Source of the DNA: Enhydrobacter aerosaccus
GTDB lineage: Bacteria; Pseudomonadota; Alphaproteobacteria; Reyranellales; Reyranellaceae
DNA length: 64,000 nt
Direction of reading: 5' to 3'
Assembly: GCF_900167455.1 (NCBI RefSeq)
Contig: NZ_FUWJ01000019.1
Location: forward strand, 1-64,000
Shown here: positions 49,931-57,115 of the stretch, piece after piece
Layout of the letters: every line of letters begins with the position of its first letter
Position numbering within the stretch: the stretch's first letter is position 1
The notes under the pieces: generated by a model
The model's database searches: none
Seen by the model: the letters and a program-made list of their open reading frames with translations, nothing else
Told to the model about the DNA's origin: nothing
Program-made: the position numbers and the translations under genes

Positions 49931-50087
49931 GCTCTACGCATCCGATGGATGCCCAGAGCCGGGGTGAGCGCGTCACGACTGGCGGGGGCGGAGGGGGATC
50001 ACCCGTCTCGCAGCAAAGCGAGAGACGGGGAGACCGCCCCCGTCACCCGGAGGGCTTGGTCTTGACGCGCGAGGGGGTGCAGCCCCC
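49931..50087 (+). ncRNA. Candidate structured RNA, copy 3 (divergent)
   Basis: Located between ardC and the 49506-49895 gene. P0 hairpin GCATCC/GGATGC inside GCTCT/AGAGC (49931-49959); P1 TGGCGGGGGCGG (49980-49991) with CCGCCCCCGTCA (50034-50045), 12 pairs with compensatory changes relative to copy 1; conserved AGGGGGATCACCC; hairpin CCCGTCT/AGACGGG (50002-50029) with the extra hairpin of copies 1 and 2 missing; GGAGGGCTTGGTCTTGAC; and P3 GGGGG-TGCAG-CCCCC (50073-50087). Confidence 0.5.
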
Positions 50088-50104
50088 TTCAGGGAAGGCG
50101 ATCG

Positions 50105-50980
50105 CTACGCGGCGAGCTGCTGCGGCGCCGACAGTCGATTCATCAGCCAGTCGCTTGCGCGCTGGGCGGCGGAAGCCGCAGCGGTGAAGGCGTTGGGATT
50201 GGCTTTCAGGATCGTCAGCCACGACGCCACATAGGACGCGTGATCGGGCCGCGGCTCGTTGTGGATGCCGAGCCTGGCGCAGCAGAAGGCAGCGCCCAGC
50301 TCGGCCACCAGCTCCTCGAAGGCGCGGGCCTCGTCGCCGAACTTTTCCGGGAACTTGCGATCGCAGCGCCTCGGCGCGCCGGTCGCATGGCAGAGCTCGT
50401 GCAGCAGAACGGCGTAGTAGTTCTGGGTGGCGGTGCCCGAGGTCGTGCGCCGGAAGCGCCATTGCTCGGGCATGACCACTTCGTCTTTGGCGGGGACGTA
50501 ATGGGCTGAGTCGCCGCGATGGGCGATCGGCACGCCCGACGCCGTCGCGATGGCATCGGCCGCGGCGATCGCTTCGACCTCGTTCGGCTTGGTCGGAACT
50601 GAGGGCGACGTATATCCGTCGACCTGGTCGGCGTTGAAGACGGTGAAGCCGAGCGGGATGAAGCGCTTGGCTTCGTCGTCGCCGTCGCCGGCGGCGATAT
50701 CCTTCCACTTCACGCAGGCCGTCCCGTGTTCGCCCTTGCGAACCTGGGCGCCGAGCGCCGCCCATTGCTTGTAGGTCGCCCAGCTGCCGGTGCTGAACCG
50801 GCGCTTGTCGACGGCGGACCACAGCAGCAGCACATTCAAGCCGCGATAGGCGACGCCGGTCGTTGCATTGGTCGGCATGCCGAACTTCGCGGCGCTCGCA
50901 TGCCAGGGCATTTGAAACTCGCCGGCGCCGGTCTCGATCGCAGCGAGGATGGCGGCCGTTACGTCCTGATAGACAGACAT
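50105..50980 (-). CDS. ardC: ArdC-like antirestriction zincin protein
   Basis: A 291-residue protein of the ArdC family (N-terminal ArdC-like ssDNA-binding domain and C-terminal zincin-like metallopeptidase). The N-terminus has FQMPWHASAAKFGMPTNATTGVAYRGLNVLLLW and ALGAQVRKGEHGTACVKW. The zinc motif is HELCHATG near residue 200, with FGDEARAFEELVAELGAAF providing the third ligand region. ArdC proteins protect incoming DNA during conjugation; here it would be expressed early in the recipient. The gene follows an intrinsic terminator. Confidence 0.9.
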   Translation of the reverse strand: MSVYQDVTAAILAAIETGAGEFQMPWHASAAKFGMPTNATTGVAYRGLNVLLLWSAVDKRRFSTGSWATYKQWAALGAQVRKGEHGTACVKWKDIAAGDGDDEAKRFIPLGFTVFNADQVDGYTSPSVPTKPNEVEAIAAADAIATASGVPIAHRGDSAHYVPAKDEVVMPEQWRFRRTTSGTATQNYYAVLLHELCHATGAPRRCDRKFPEKFGDEARAFEELVAELGAAFCCARLGIHNEPRPDHASYVASWLTILKANPNAFTAAASAAQRASDWLMNRLSAPQQLAA

Positions 50981-51001
50981 GGGACTCTCCGATTGCAGAC
51001 A

Positions 51002-51025
51002 ACAAAAAGCCGCCTCGAGGGCGGC
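51002..51025 (-). terminator. Intrinsic terminator after the DUF3768 gene
   Basis: On the minus strand GCCGCC (complement of 51020-51025) pairs with GGCGGC (complement of 51009-51014) across a 5-base loop and is followed by TTTTTGTT. It ends the transcript of the 51072-51419 gene just before ardC. Confidence 0.75.
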
Positions 51026-51071
51026 GGATGGGGACTGACCAGGCGCCGATCGCCTGGGGAATTGGGGCGGT

Positions 51072-51419
51072 TCAGTATTCGTCGGCGCGCAGCAGAGTTA
51101 GAACGCGCGCGGTGCGGGCCGGATCGGAAGGATCGGCAGATGCGTATTCGAGCGACAGATCGTAGTAATCGATTTTGAAGAAGTAGGTCTCACCGTTGAG
51201 ACGCAGCGCGCCGAAATCATGCTCCTCCTCGGGATCGTTATCGGCGCTGAAATCGCTGAAGCTTTGCAGCAGCTTGAACAGGGTGGAACGATCGGCCGCG
51301 CTCAAGGCCTGAACGCCTCGCGTGAGGGCGACCTGGCCGCCGACGAACGTCTGACGGAGCTGATCGTTGAGCGCACGAATGCGGGCCTTGTCGGCCGCGA
51401 TGGATTGGGCATTGTCCAT
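51072..51419 (-). CDS. DUF3768 domain-containing protein
   Basis: A 115-residue protein that is nearly all the DUF3768 domain: IRALNDQLRQTFVGGQVALTRGVQALSAADRSTLFKLLQSFSDFSADNDPEEEHDFGALRLNGETYFFKIDYYDLSLEYASADPSDPARTARVLTLLRADEY pattern, with the HDFG and KIDYYD motifs diagnostic. ATG 51419 (MDNAQS). The function of DUF3768 is unknown; it is common on plasmids and ICEs next to ardC and parB. Confidence 0.87.
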   Translation of the reverse strand: MDNAQSIAADKARIRALNDQLRQTFVGGQVALTRGVQALSAADRSTLFKLLQSFSDFSADNDPEEEHDFGALRLNGETYFFKIDYYDLSLEYASADPSDPARTARVLTLLRADEY

Positions 51420-51570
51420 GGTGGAACTCCAGAAGGAAGAACGATGAGAGAAGGGCGGCCCGGCCGCCCGGGAGGATGACGAAGCGGCCGGGCCAGGTGG
51501 GCGCGCCGGCTCTTGCCGGACGCGCGGGGTCCGCCGGTTCATTTCCGGCTGACCTTATCGAGGCGCACAA

Positions 51571-51598
51571 ACGGAAACGGCCGCCTCAGGGGCGGCCG
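51571..51598 (-). terminator. Intrinsic terminator after the coiled-coil protein gene
   Basis: CGGCCGCC (51578-51585) and GGCGGCCG (51591-51598) form a perfect 8-bp stem with a 5-base loop; on the minus strand it is followed by TTTCCGTTTGT. It ends the transcript of the 51623-51880 gene. Confidence 0.7.
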
Positions 51599-51622
51599 CG
51601 TTGGGTGCGATGAAAGGGCGTG

Positions 51623-51880
51623 TTAGTGGAGGAAGGTCTTGGTCGCGATGGCGAGCAGGATTGCCAAGGCGAAACCGGCCATCCATTTGACGACGGCAAT
51701 GTCGGCCTTAACCTCGGTTTTGAGTTCCGCCAGCTGGAGGCGCAGCTCGGGCTTGGTGACGATCTCATCGCGCAAGGCCTTGTCCAGGCCCTCGGCCATG
51801 GCGCGGGCCTGCGCGTCGGAAATGCCCGCCGCTTTGAGGCCGTCCACATAGGTGAGCTTGTCGAAGGTCATGGTCGCCAT
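51623..51880 (-). CDS. Small coiled-coil membrane protein (DUF1640/CCDC90-like)
   Basis: An 85-residue protein: FDKLTYVDGLKAAGISDAQARAMAEGLDKALRDEIVTKPELRLQLAELKTEVKADIAVVKWMAGFALAILLAIATKTFLH. The first 30 residues and the amphipathic coiled coil up to residue 60 match the DUF1640/CCDC90 family, and a single C-terminal transmembrane helix follows. Function unknown. It is transcribed leftward from a leader containing a strong hairpin (51929-51953). Confidence 0.75.
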   Translation of the reverse strand: MATMTFDKLTYVDGLKAAGISDAQARAMAEGLDKALRDEIVTKPELRLQLAELKTEVKADIAVVKWMAGFALAILLAIATKTFLH

Positions 51881-51928
51881 ATGGTGTCCTTTCTAACATA
51901 GACCGGAATTGGGGCGAAGGAAGGGGGA

Positions 51929-51953
51929 GGAACCACCCTTGTGGGGTGGTTCC
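51929..51953. other. Perfect 10-bp hairpin near the right end of the ICE region
   Basis: GGAACCACCC (51929-51938) pairs with GGGTGGTTCC (51944-51953), loop 5 bases. It lies 49 bases upstream of the 51880 start on the minus strand. There is no T-tract on either side, so it is not clearly a terminator. Confidence 0.4.
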
Positions 51954-52143
51954 TCGAGGTTTGGGCTGGTAGGCAGGGAGGTTCGTAGGTCTCGAACTCT
52001 TCTTCTTGGACAGAATCAAAAGCACTCTGCCGAAGTCTTGGCCGATTCCACGGACCTACATCGATCGCGCCGTACTTTCCGGTTCGGGCCGTTCATGCTT
52101 GTCCTGCTTGAGCACCGCAGTGCCGCCGGCTTACGGTTTCGCT

Positions 52144-52401
52144 CGTATGCACCTTGCCGTAGCGGGCATTCGTGGCTTCCGCAGCCGTCGCGAGTTCGGC
52201 TTTGAGTGAAACGTCCGCTTTCACGGCGTCGACATCGACGTTGGTGAGCCTCAGTTGCTTGAGCGCTGCGGACAGAGCGGCCTCTTCGATGTCGCAAAGC
52301 ATGACCTTGACCCCCGCCTGGGCGAAGGCGGTCGCGATTCCTAGTCCGATGCCCGACGCTGCACCGGTCACGAACGCGGTCTTTCCGGCAAGTTCCTTCA
52401 A
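52144..52401 (-). pseudogene. SDR oxidoreductase, N-terminal fragment
   Basis: The NAD(P)-binding start of a short-chain dehydrogenase: TTG 52401 with GGGAGA upstream, TAFVTGAASGIGLGIATAFAQAGVKVMLCDIEEAAL (the GxxxGxG motif) and KADVSLKAELATAAEATNARYGKVH. After VH the homology stops at about 52144, and the frame runs on as unrelated sequence to 52093. The usual 250-residue enzyme is cut to about 86 residues, losing the YxxxK active site. Confidence 0.75.
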
Positions 52402-52431
52402 GCGCTTTCTCCCGTGTGCAAGCGGACATAA

Positions 52432-52580
52432 CAGAGCAGCGCGACCTGCCGATTGAGGCGGCGATAGTGCTCGGCGGCAGTGACCAGATTGCCCGGAGAG
52501 GGCTTAACGCAGGCCTTGCGGACCAGGAGCGCAAGCACCCCGACGACCGCGATGGTCGATGCGACATTGAAATATGATGC
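52432..52580 (-). pseudogene. Fragment of the small membrane protein gene at 53849
   Basis: NVASTIAVVGVLALLVRKACVKPSPGNLVTAAEHYRRLNRQVALLCY matches NVASAVAAVGVLVLLVRKARVQPSPGNLVTAAEHYRRLNRQIALLCY of the intact gene, with about 85-90 percent DNA identity by eye over 150 bases. Both ends differ: the signal-like start is lost and the reading frame runs on to 52398, overlapping the SDR start. Confidence 0.65.
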
Positions 52581-52893
52581 CGACCTTTGCGATGAAACTT
52601 GAAAGACACGATGTTTTCCCGAACCGATGAAAGAGGCCGACATCAGGCCCTGATCCGGTAAAATCACCCTCTTCGCCTATCCGTGCACCAAAGCCGGCTG
52701 GGTCAAGGCCGCGTGAGCGGCGGCGCGGAGCGCCAGCCTTGAGGCAGCGGCGGCGGACCGGCACCCTGGTTCTCGCGGAAGCTCTCACCTGAGCCACCGA
52801 TCCGAAGACCTACGAGGCATATTGAGTGACAGAGAGGCGGACGGGCATCGCTTTACCGCGATCTTTGCGCTCGGCTTAGGACCTTGACGCCCG

Positions 52894-53184
52894 TCAGCCT
52901 GCATCGACGACAAACATGCGCGCCTCTTGAGCCGCATCGCGCTCGACTTTGATCGGCGCGTATTCTGACGAGTTGTAAAATGCCAGAGCGTCGGACAACG
53001 TCGCAAACTCAAAAATGCCGGCTAGAGGCAACGGCTCCACGTTTCCTTCCAACACCTGAGCGACAGGTCCGAAATGGAGGATGCGCCCCCCGGCGGCTGT
53101 GAGGGCCGCCTGAAAGCGCGGGGCCAAGTCCGCTTGCTTAGCAGCATCCTTAACCCGGAGGTTGACGTGGACATAGGCTGGCAT
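52894..53184 (-). CDS. DUF1330 domain-containing protein
   Basis: A 96-residue ferredoxin-like (dimeric alpha-beta barrel) protein: AYVHVNLRVKDAAKQADLAPRFQAALTAAGGRIL and FEFATLSDALAFYNSSEYAPIKVERDAAQEARMFVVDAG, the DUF1330 end pattern. Its role is unknown, perhaps small-molecule binding or isomerisation. It is divergent from a marR gene, with a palindrome between them. Confidence 0.85.
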   Translation of the reverse strand: MPAYVHVNLRVKDAAKQADLAPRFQAALTAAGGRILHFGPVAQVLEGNVEPLPLAGIFEFATLSDALAFYNSSEYAPIKVERDAAQEARMFVVDAG

Positions 53185-53199
53185 GGTGCTTTTCCTTGA

Positions 53200-53219
53200 A
53201 ATAATGCATATACATTATT
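53200..53219. promoter_or_regulatory. Predicted MarR operator
   Basis: AATAATG (53200-53206) and CATTATT (53213-53219) are perfect arms around CATATA, in the 65-bp gap between DUF1330 (start 53184) and marR (start 53250). The A+T-rich palindrome fits MarR sites. Confidence 0.55.
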
Positions 53220-53249
53220 CGCCTTCTCAAAGCTTGTCGAGGCCGACAT

Positions 53250-53717
53250 ATGACGGACGCTTCAGATCTCTATCGCCTCATCGAAACCGAATGCCCGGCA
53301 TTCCAGGCGCGAGCGACCGCACGAGCGCTCACGCGCTTTTACAATGCTTGCTTCCTCTCGCTAGGGATCACCGCTGAGCAGTTCAGCCTTCTGGTAGGAA
53401 TTGGTGGCAGCCACGAGCCGACGCTCGTGGAACTGGCCGCGCGAGCGGGAGTGGACGCCACCACTCTCAGCCGCAACGTCAAGAGTCTTGAGCAAAGGGG
53501 TCTCGCATACAGCCAAGGAGGTCTCGGTCGCGCCGGGAAGCGCTTGGTGCTTACCGACGAAGGTCGCAGGTTGATGGGTGCAGCCATCGTCGTTTGGGAG
53601 CGAGCTAGAGCTAGATTGAGAGATATTCTCGGTGAGGAAGCGTCGTACGTTGCGCGTAATATCATGTCTCGGCTTACTCAGGCCGCGCAGACCGCCGCAT
53701 CGGAAAGCTCTGAATGA
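53250..53717 (+). CDS. MarR family transcriptional regulator
   Basis: A 155-residue winged-HTH regulator: ARALTRFYNACFLSLGITAEQFSLLVGIG, then the DNA-binding region PTLVELAARAGVDATTLSRNVKSLEQRGLAYSQGGLGRAGKRLVLTDEGRRLM, and a dimerisation helix (WERARARLRDILGEEA). It probably represses the divergent DUF1330 gene and itself through the palindrome at 53200-53219. Confidence 0.9.
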   Translation: MTDASDLYRLIETECPAFQARATARALTRFYNACFLSLGITAEQFSLLVGIGGSHEPTLVELAARAGVDATTLSRNVKSLEQRGLAYSQGGLGRAGKRLVLTDEGRRLMGAAIVVWERARARLRDILGEEASYVARNIMSRLTQAAQTAASESSE

Positions 53718-53848
53718 ACCGCCCGCCGGTTCCGCTGGAGCGCCGGCAGTGTTGCATTGCCAATCGCGCGCGCGCCAGTCCATCCTGGCTACTTCCGATG
53801 CTAGGCTTCCATCCTTCCCGCTTTCCGACTGGGTCGCTGCACGCGGCC

Positions 53849-54067
53849 CTATGTGGTCGATTCAGCCACGACACGAAGCGCCTGCAGAAACAGGGCGCCA
53901 TAACAGAGCAAAGCGATCTGCCGATTGAGGCGGCGATAGTGCTCGGCGGCAGTGACCAGATTGCCCGGCGAGGGCTGAACGCGGGCCTTGCGGACCAGGA
54001 GCACAAGCACCCCGACGGCCGCGACGGCCGATGCGACATTGAAAGTGAAGCAGAGCCAACCAAGCAT
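53849..54067 (-). CDS. Small two-helix membrane protein
   Basis: A 72-residue protein: hydrophobic N-terminal helix (MLGWLCFTFNVASAVAAVGVLVLLV), a basic loop RKARVQPSPGNLVTAAEHYRRLNRQ, and a second hydrophobic helix (IALLCYGALFLQALRVV). An in-frame TTG lies two codons upstream. A damaged copy lies at 52432-52580. No function known. Confidence 0.6.
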   Translation of the reverse strand: MLGWLCFTFNVASAVAAVGVLVLLVRKARVQPSPGNLVTAAEHYRRLNRQIALLCYGALFLQALRVVAESTT

Positions 54068-54075
54068 TTCCAAGC

Positions 54076-54156
54076 ATTCCTGCCGACATGAGACGGGACG
54101 CGGTGGTCAATCCGACTGCGTGGGCTGGGCTCCGGACTGAATGAGGCAAGGACCGG
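54076..54156. repeat. 81-bp dispersed repeat, copy A
   Basis: Shared with 55845-55926 in the same orientation (ATTCCTGCCGACATGAGACG to GAATGAGGCAAGGACCGG, near 90 percent identical by eye). It lies immediately upstream of the small membrane protein gene. Confidence 0.75.
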
Positions 54157-54174
54157 GGTCTCTGACCCACTCAA

Positions 54175-55074
54175 CTACATAGTTCTGGCCCAGAAGACTT
54201 CCAGTGCGTGAGCCAAATCCCGGGGATTGTCCTCCTGGACGTTGTGGCCTGCGTTCTCGACATTGATCCATCGGCCGTCGGGGAATCGCCTGACAAAATC
54301 GTCGGCTGCCTCTTCACTGACGACCCGACTATTACCACCCCTCGCTAGCAAGAACGGATGCGCCATGTCCGGCACACGCGCCTCGAAGCCCGCCAGATGA
54401 TGCAGGAGCACGGCATAGTCGGAGGCACCGCGGTAACGCAGATCGCACTTCCATGCCAAGCGTCCATCGTGACCTTGCTTTAGGAGCGCGCGCATGCGGT
54501 ACTCTAGGCGGTCCGGATCGCTCTTTGGGCTGACGGCTAGGACCATCGCCACGACCTCCTCTACAGTCGAGGCCCCCGGAAAGCCTCCCATGAAGGCGCG
54601 CATCCGCGTCGTTGCACCGAACAGCGGCCGCGAGACCACATCGACCATCGCCAGGCTTTCGGTGCGATCGGGATAGCGTAGCGCGAACTCGCACGCCACC
54701 ATGCCGCCCAGCGACATGCCGACCATCCGCGAGCGTTCGATCCTGAGCCCGTCGAGAACGACCAGGACGTCCGTGGCATGGCTTCCGATCGAATAGTCCT
54801 CGGCCCAGTCGCTGGCGCCGTGGCCACGCAAGTCGATACAAAGCAGCCGGGCATCGGTTCGGAGCGCCAGGGCGACGTAATCCCATGTGCGAGCCGTTAG
54901 CGCGCCGCCGTGCAACAGCACGGCGGCAGGCCCGCTGCCGCCCCAGTCGAGCACATTAAGGGAGAGGCCATCTTTGCAGGAGAAACGCCGCGCGCAAGGT
55001 GGCGTGATGTCGTCGAAGGCGATGCCGAGCCGATCAGCTATTGCCGCAAGTGCCTCAGGATGCCAATCCTCCAT
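54175..55074 (-). CDS. Alpha/beta hydrolase
   Basis: A 299-residue alpha/beta-fold hydrolase. VLLHGGALTARTWDYVALAL is the oxyanion loop (HG), MVGMSLGGMVACEFALRYPD contains the nucleophile Ser in GMSLGG, LLARGGNSRVVSEEAADDF supplies the acid region and NAGHNVQEDNP the catalytic His. The substrate is unknown. It is divergent from a tetR gene whose operator palindrome overlaps the promoter region. Confidence 0.9.
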   Translation of the reverse strand: MEDWHPEALAAIADRLGIAFDDITPPCARRFSCKDGLSLNVLDWGGSGPAAVLLHGGALTARTWDYVALALRTDARLLCIDLRGHGASDWAEDYSIGSHATDVLVVLDGLRIERSRMVGMSLGGMVACEFALRYPDRTESLAMVDVVSRPLFGATTRMRAFMGGFPGASTVEEVVAMVLAVSPKSDPDRLEYRMRALLKQGHDGRLAWKCDLRYRGASDYAVLLHHLAGFEARVPDMAHPFLLARGGNSRVVSEEAADDFVRRFPDGRWINVENAGHNVQEDNPRDLAHALEVFWARTM

Positions 55075-55084
55075 GAGAACTCCT

Positions 55085-55104
55085 TACTTAGGTATCCCTA
55101 AGTA
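55085..55104. promoter_or_regulatory. Predicted TetR operator (hydrolase/tetR pair)
   Basis: TACTTAGG (55085-55092) and CCTAAGTA (55097-55104) are perfect 8-bp arms around TATC, 10 bases before the hydrolase start and 18 bases before tetR. The size and arm pattern are typical of TetR operators. Confidence 0.65.
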
Positions 55105-55122
55105 GTCTCCTTCAGAAGTGGG

Positions 55123-55743
55123 ATGTCAATGGCCAGTCGACAACGCCGAACCCCTCAAGCGGCCAAACTTGCGATATTGGAAGCAGCGGAGCGCCGGCTG
55201 CATGACGAGGGCCCGGACGGCGTGCGCATCCAGCGTATTGCCACCGATCTGGGGCTAACGGATGCGGCCATCCACTATCATTTCGGTACCCGCGAGGCGT
55301 TGATGGACGCGCTCCTCCGCCGCATCGGACGTCGGCTGGTGGACGATATCGAAGCAACGATCGAAAGCTGGGCTCCCGACCGCATCGACGTCGCCGCGCT
55401 AGGCCGGCTGTTCCAGCGCGCCTATGCCGACGAACGAGCCGCCCGGCTGGCGCATTGGCTCAGCCTGGCCGGCTGGCGGCCGAAAGGATCAGGCATGTTC
55501 AGGCCCCTGGTGGAACGGGTCCATCGCGCGCGCGTCCAGGCGGCACGCAAGGCCGGGCGTGCTACTCCCCGACTTGCCGACACCCAGCACGCCATCGCTC
55601 TGTTGAGCGCAGCCCACATGCACGCGGCGATGTCGGGAGACGCCGTGCTGGCGAGCGTCGCGACGGAGCGCCCTGGCCCCGACCCGCGCAGCTTTCTCGA
55701 CTTTGCCGTCAAGCTGATTGCGCATCATCTCGCGCAATCATGA
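55123..55743 (+). CDS. TetR/AcrR family regulator
   Basis: A 206-residue regulator. HTH: TPQAAKLAILEAAERRLHDEGPDGVRIQRIATDLGLTDAAIHYHFGTREALMDALLRRIG. The C-terminal ligand-binding part is helical (FQRAYADERAARLAHWLSLAGW). ATG 55123 or 55129 may be used; neither has a strong ribosome-binding site. It shares a palindromic operator with the divergent alpha/beta hydrolase gene, which is probably its target. Confidence 0.88.
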   Translation: MSMASRQRRTPQAAKLAILEAAERRLHDEGPDGVRIQRIATDLGLTDAAIHYHFGTREALMDALLRRIGRRLVDDIEATIESWAPDRIDVAALGRLFQRAYADERAARLAHWLSLAGWRPKGSGMFRPLVERVHRARVQAARKAGRATPRLADTQHAIALLSAAHMHAAMSGDAVLASVATERPGPDPRSFLDFAVKLIAHHLAQS

Positions 55744-55844
55744 GCCAGTTCCTCGCCGCGATTGCTTCTCTTCGGCAGCATCCGATCGGTCACGCCGCGC
55801 TCCAGCAGCTTTGGATAGCAAGGGCTACGGCTTCAAGTTCAAGT

Positions 55845-55926
55845 ATTCCTGCCGACATGAGACGGGATGCCGATGGTCAACCCGACTGCGTGGGCCGGGC
55901 TCTGGACTGAATGAGGCAAGGACCGG
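55845..55926. repeat. 82-bp dispersed repeat, copy B
   Basis: Partner of 54076-54156, located between tetR and the transposase remnant. No ORF is conserved between the copies, so this looks like a non-coding repeat or the upstream region of a duplicated gene. Confidence 0.7.
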
Positions 55927-55989
55927 AGGTCCCGTCTTTCCCCTTTCTGCTCCGAGTGAGCTCGCGTCCGGTCGATGGCCGCGGCGCTC

Positions 55990-56630
55990 TTTGGATGTGT
56001 GGGCGTCGATCAAGAGCTTCCGCCACAAGGACGGTGATGACGACGATGCGACCGGGCCTGGCCGCAACGCCGAGCGCAACTTCCACAAGGAGAGGCGCTC
56101 GAACGAGACGCATCGCAGCACGACCGACCTGGAAGCTCGGCTTTACAAGAAGGTCGACGGCCAGCCAGCCAAGCTCTGCTACATAGGCCATGCCCTGACG
56201 GAGAATCGCCATGGCCTGGTGGTTGGCAGGCGCGCCAGCTTGGCCACGGGCGCGGCCGAACGCGAACAGGCGTTGGCTCTGGTCGACAGCTGTCGCGGCA
56301 GGCGATGTATCACCCTAGGCGCCGACAAGGCCTATGACGTGGCCGACTTCGTGGCCTCACCCCGATCCCGTTCAGCCGGCCCCCACATCGCCATTGACGG
56401 CCATCTGAGCAAGACCGGCAAGCCACGCAAGACATCGGTCGACCGTCGGGTCACCCGACACGCCGGTTAAGCGATCAGCCAACGTTGTCGCAAGCGGATC
56501 GAGGAGGTGTTCGGCTGGATCAAGGCGTCGGCAGGACTGGCTAAGGTCAGGCTGCGAGGATGTGCCCGAGCCGATACCGCTTTCAGCGGCCTACAACCTG
56601 ATCCGCCTGCCAAGGCTCCTGGCGTTGCCG
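55990..56630 (+). pseudogene. IS5-family transposase remnant
   Basis: Translation shows the DDE transposase pattern VWASIKSFRHKDG, GRNAERNFHKERRSNETHRSTTDLEARLYKK, LCYIGHALTENRHGLVV, TLGADKAYDVADFV, HIAIDGHLSKTGKPRKTSVDRRVTRHAG and RCRKRIEEVFGWIKASAGLAKVRLRG. The N-terminal third is missing, a TAA interrupts after RHAG at 56468-56470 (likely from TAT), and a frameshift follows before YNLIRLPRLLA. No intact terminal inverted repeats are seen. Confidence 0.8.
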
Positions 56631-56632
56631 AT

Positions 56633-56941
56633 ATGAGTGTCCAGGGCCGATGGAGCGTCGTTGAGACACCCGGCTACGACATGTCGGTGCCGACCGCCTA
56701 TATCCAGTTCGATCAGGACGGTGGTGAGTCCGCCTTCAATTGCCTCGCCGGCGTCATCCATGGTACCTACAACGCCGTCGAGTTCGCCTGAGGCGGCAAC
56801 GACGAGATGGAGCACGCGAGCAGCCACGGTTGGGCCGAACTGCAGGACGACGGCTCCCTCGAAGGTGACATCTCCCTCGAAAACGGAGATGATATCCTTC
56901 TCATCCCTCATCGCTCGACCACTTCTTCAACAACCTGCTAA
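56633..56941 (+). pseudogene. Hypothetical protein gene interrupted by TGA
   Basis: The frame reads MSVQGRWSVVETPGYDMSVPTAYIQFDQDGGESAFNCL...AVEFA, then TGA (56789-56791), then continues in the same frame GGNDEMEHASSHGWAELQDDGSLEGDISLENGDD to TAA at 56941. This is a small conserved hypothetical protein family beginning with an QGRW-type motif; the stop probably replaced a Trp codon (TGG to TGA) in a W.GNDEME motif. It lies directly after the transposase remnant. Confidence 0.65.
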
Positions 56942-57115
56942 ACGGTCTTCATCGATAGTTCGAGACCTCCATCATAAGAGACGGTGGTCGATTGAAAGCC
57001 GTTGGCGGAATCGCTGATGAAGGCGAGATAGGCGGCGTGACTAAGCCGTGCTCGCCACCGTCAACATTATCCCGAACGGTCGCCGCAAACCGCAGGCGCA
57101 GTGCCTGACGCTTTC

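Noticed and set aside
51929-51953. Hairpin as an intrinsic terminator
   Set aside because: There is no T-run on either strand; recorded only as a hairpin.
51960-52020. Possible tRNA-derived attachment site at the right ICE end
   Set aside because: The sequence does not fold as a tRNA 3' half, and the partner site would be outside the window, so no direct repeat can be checked.
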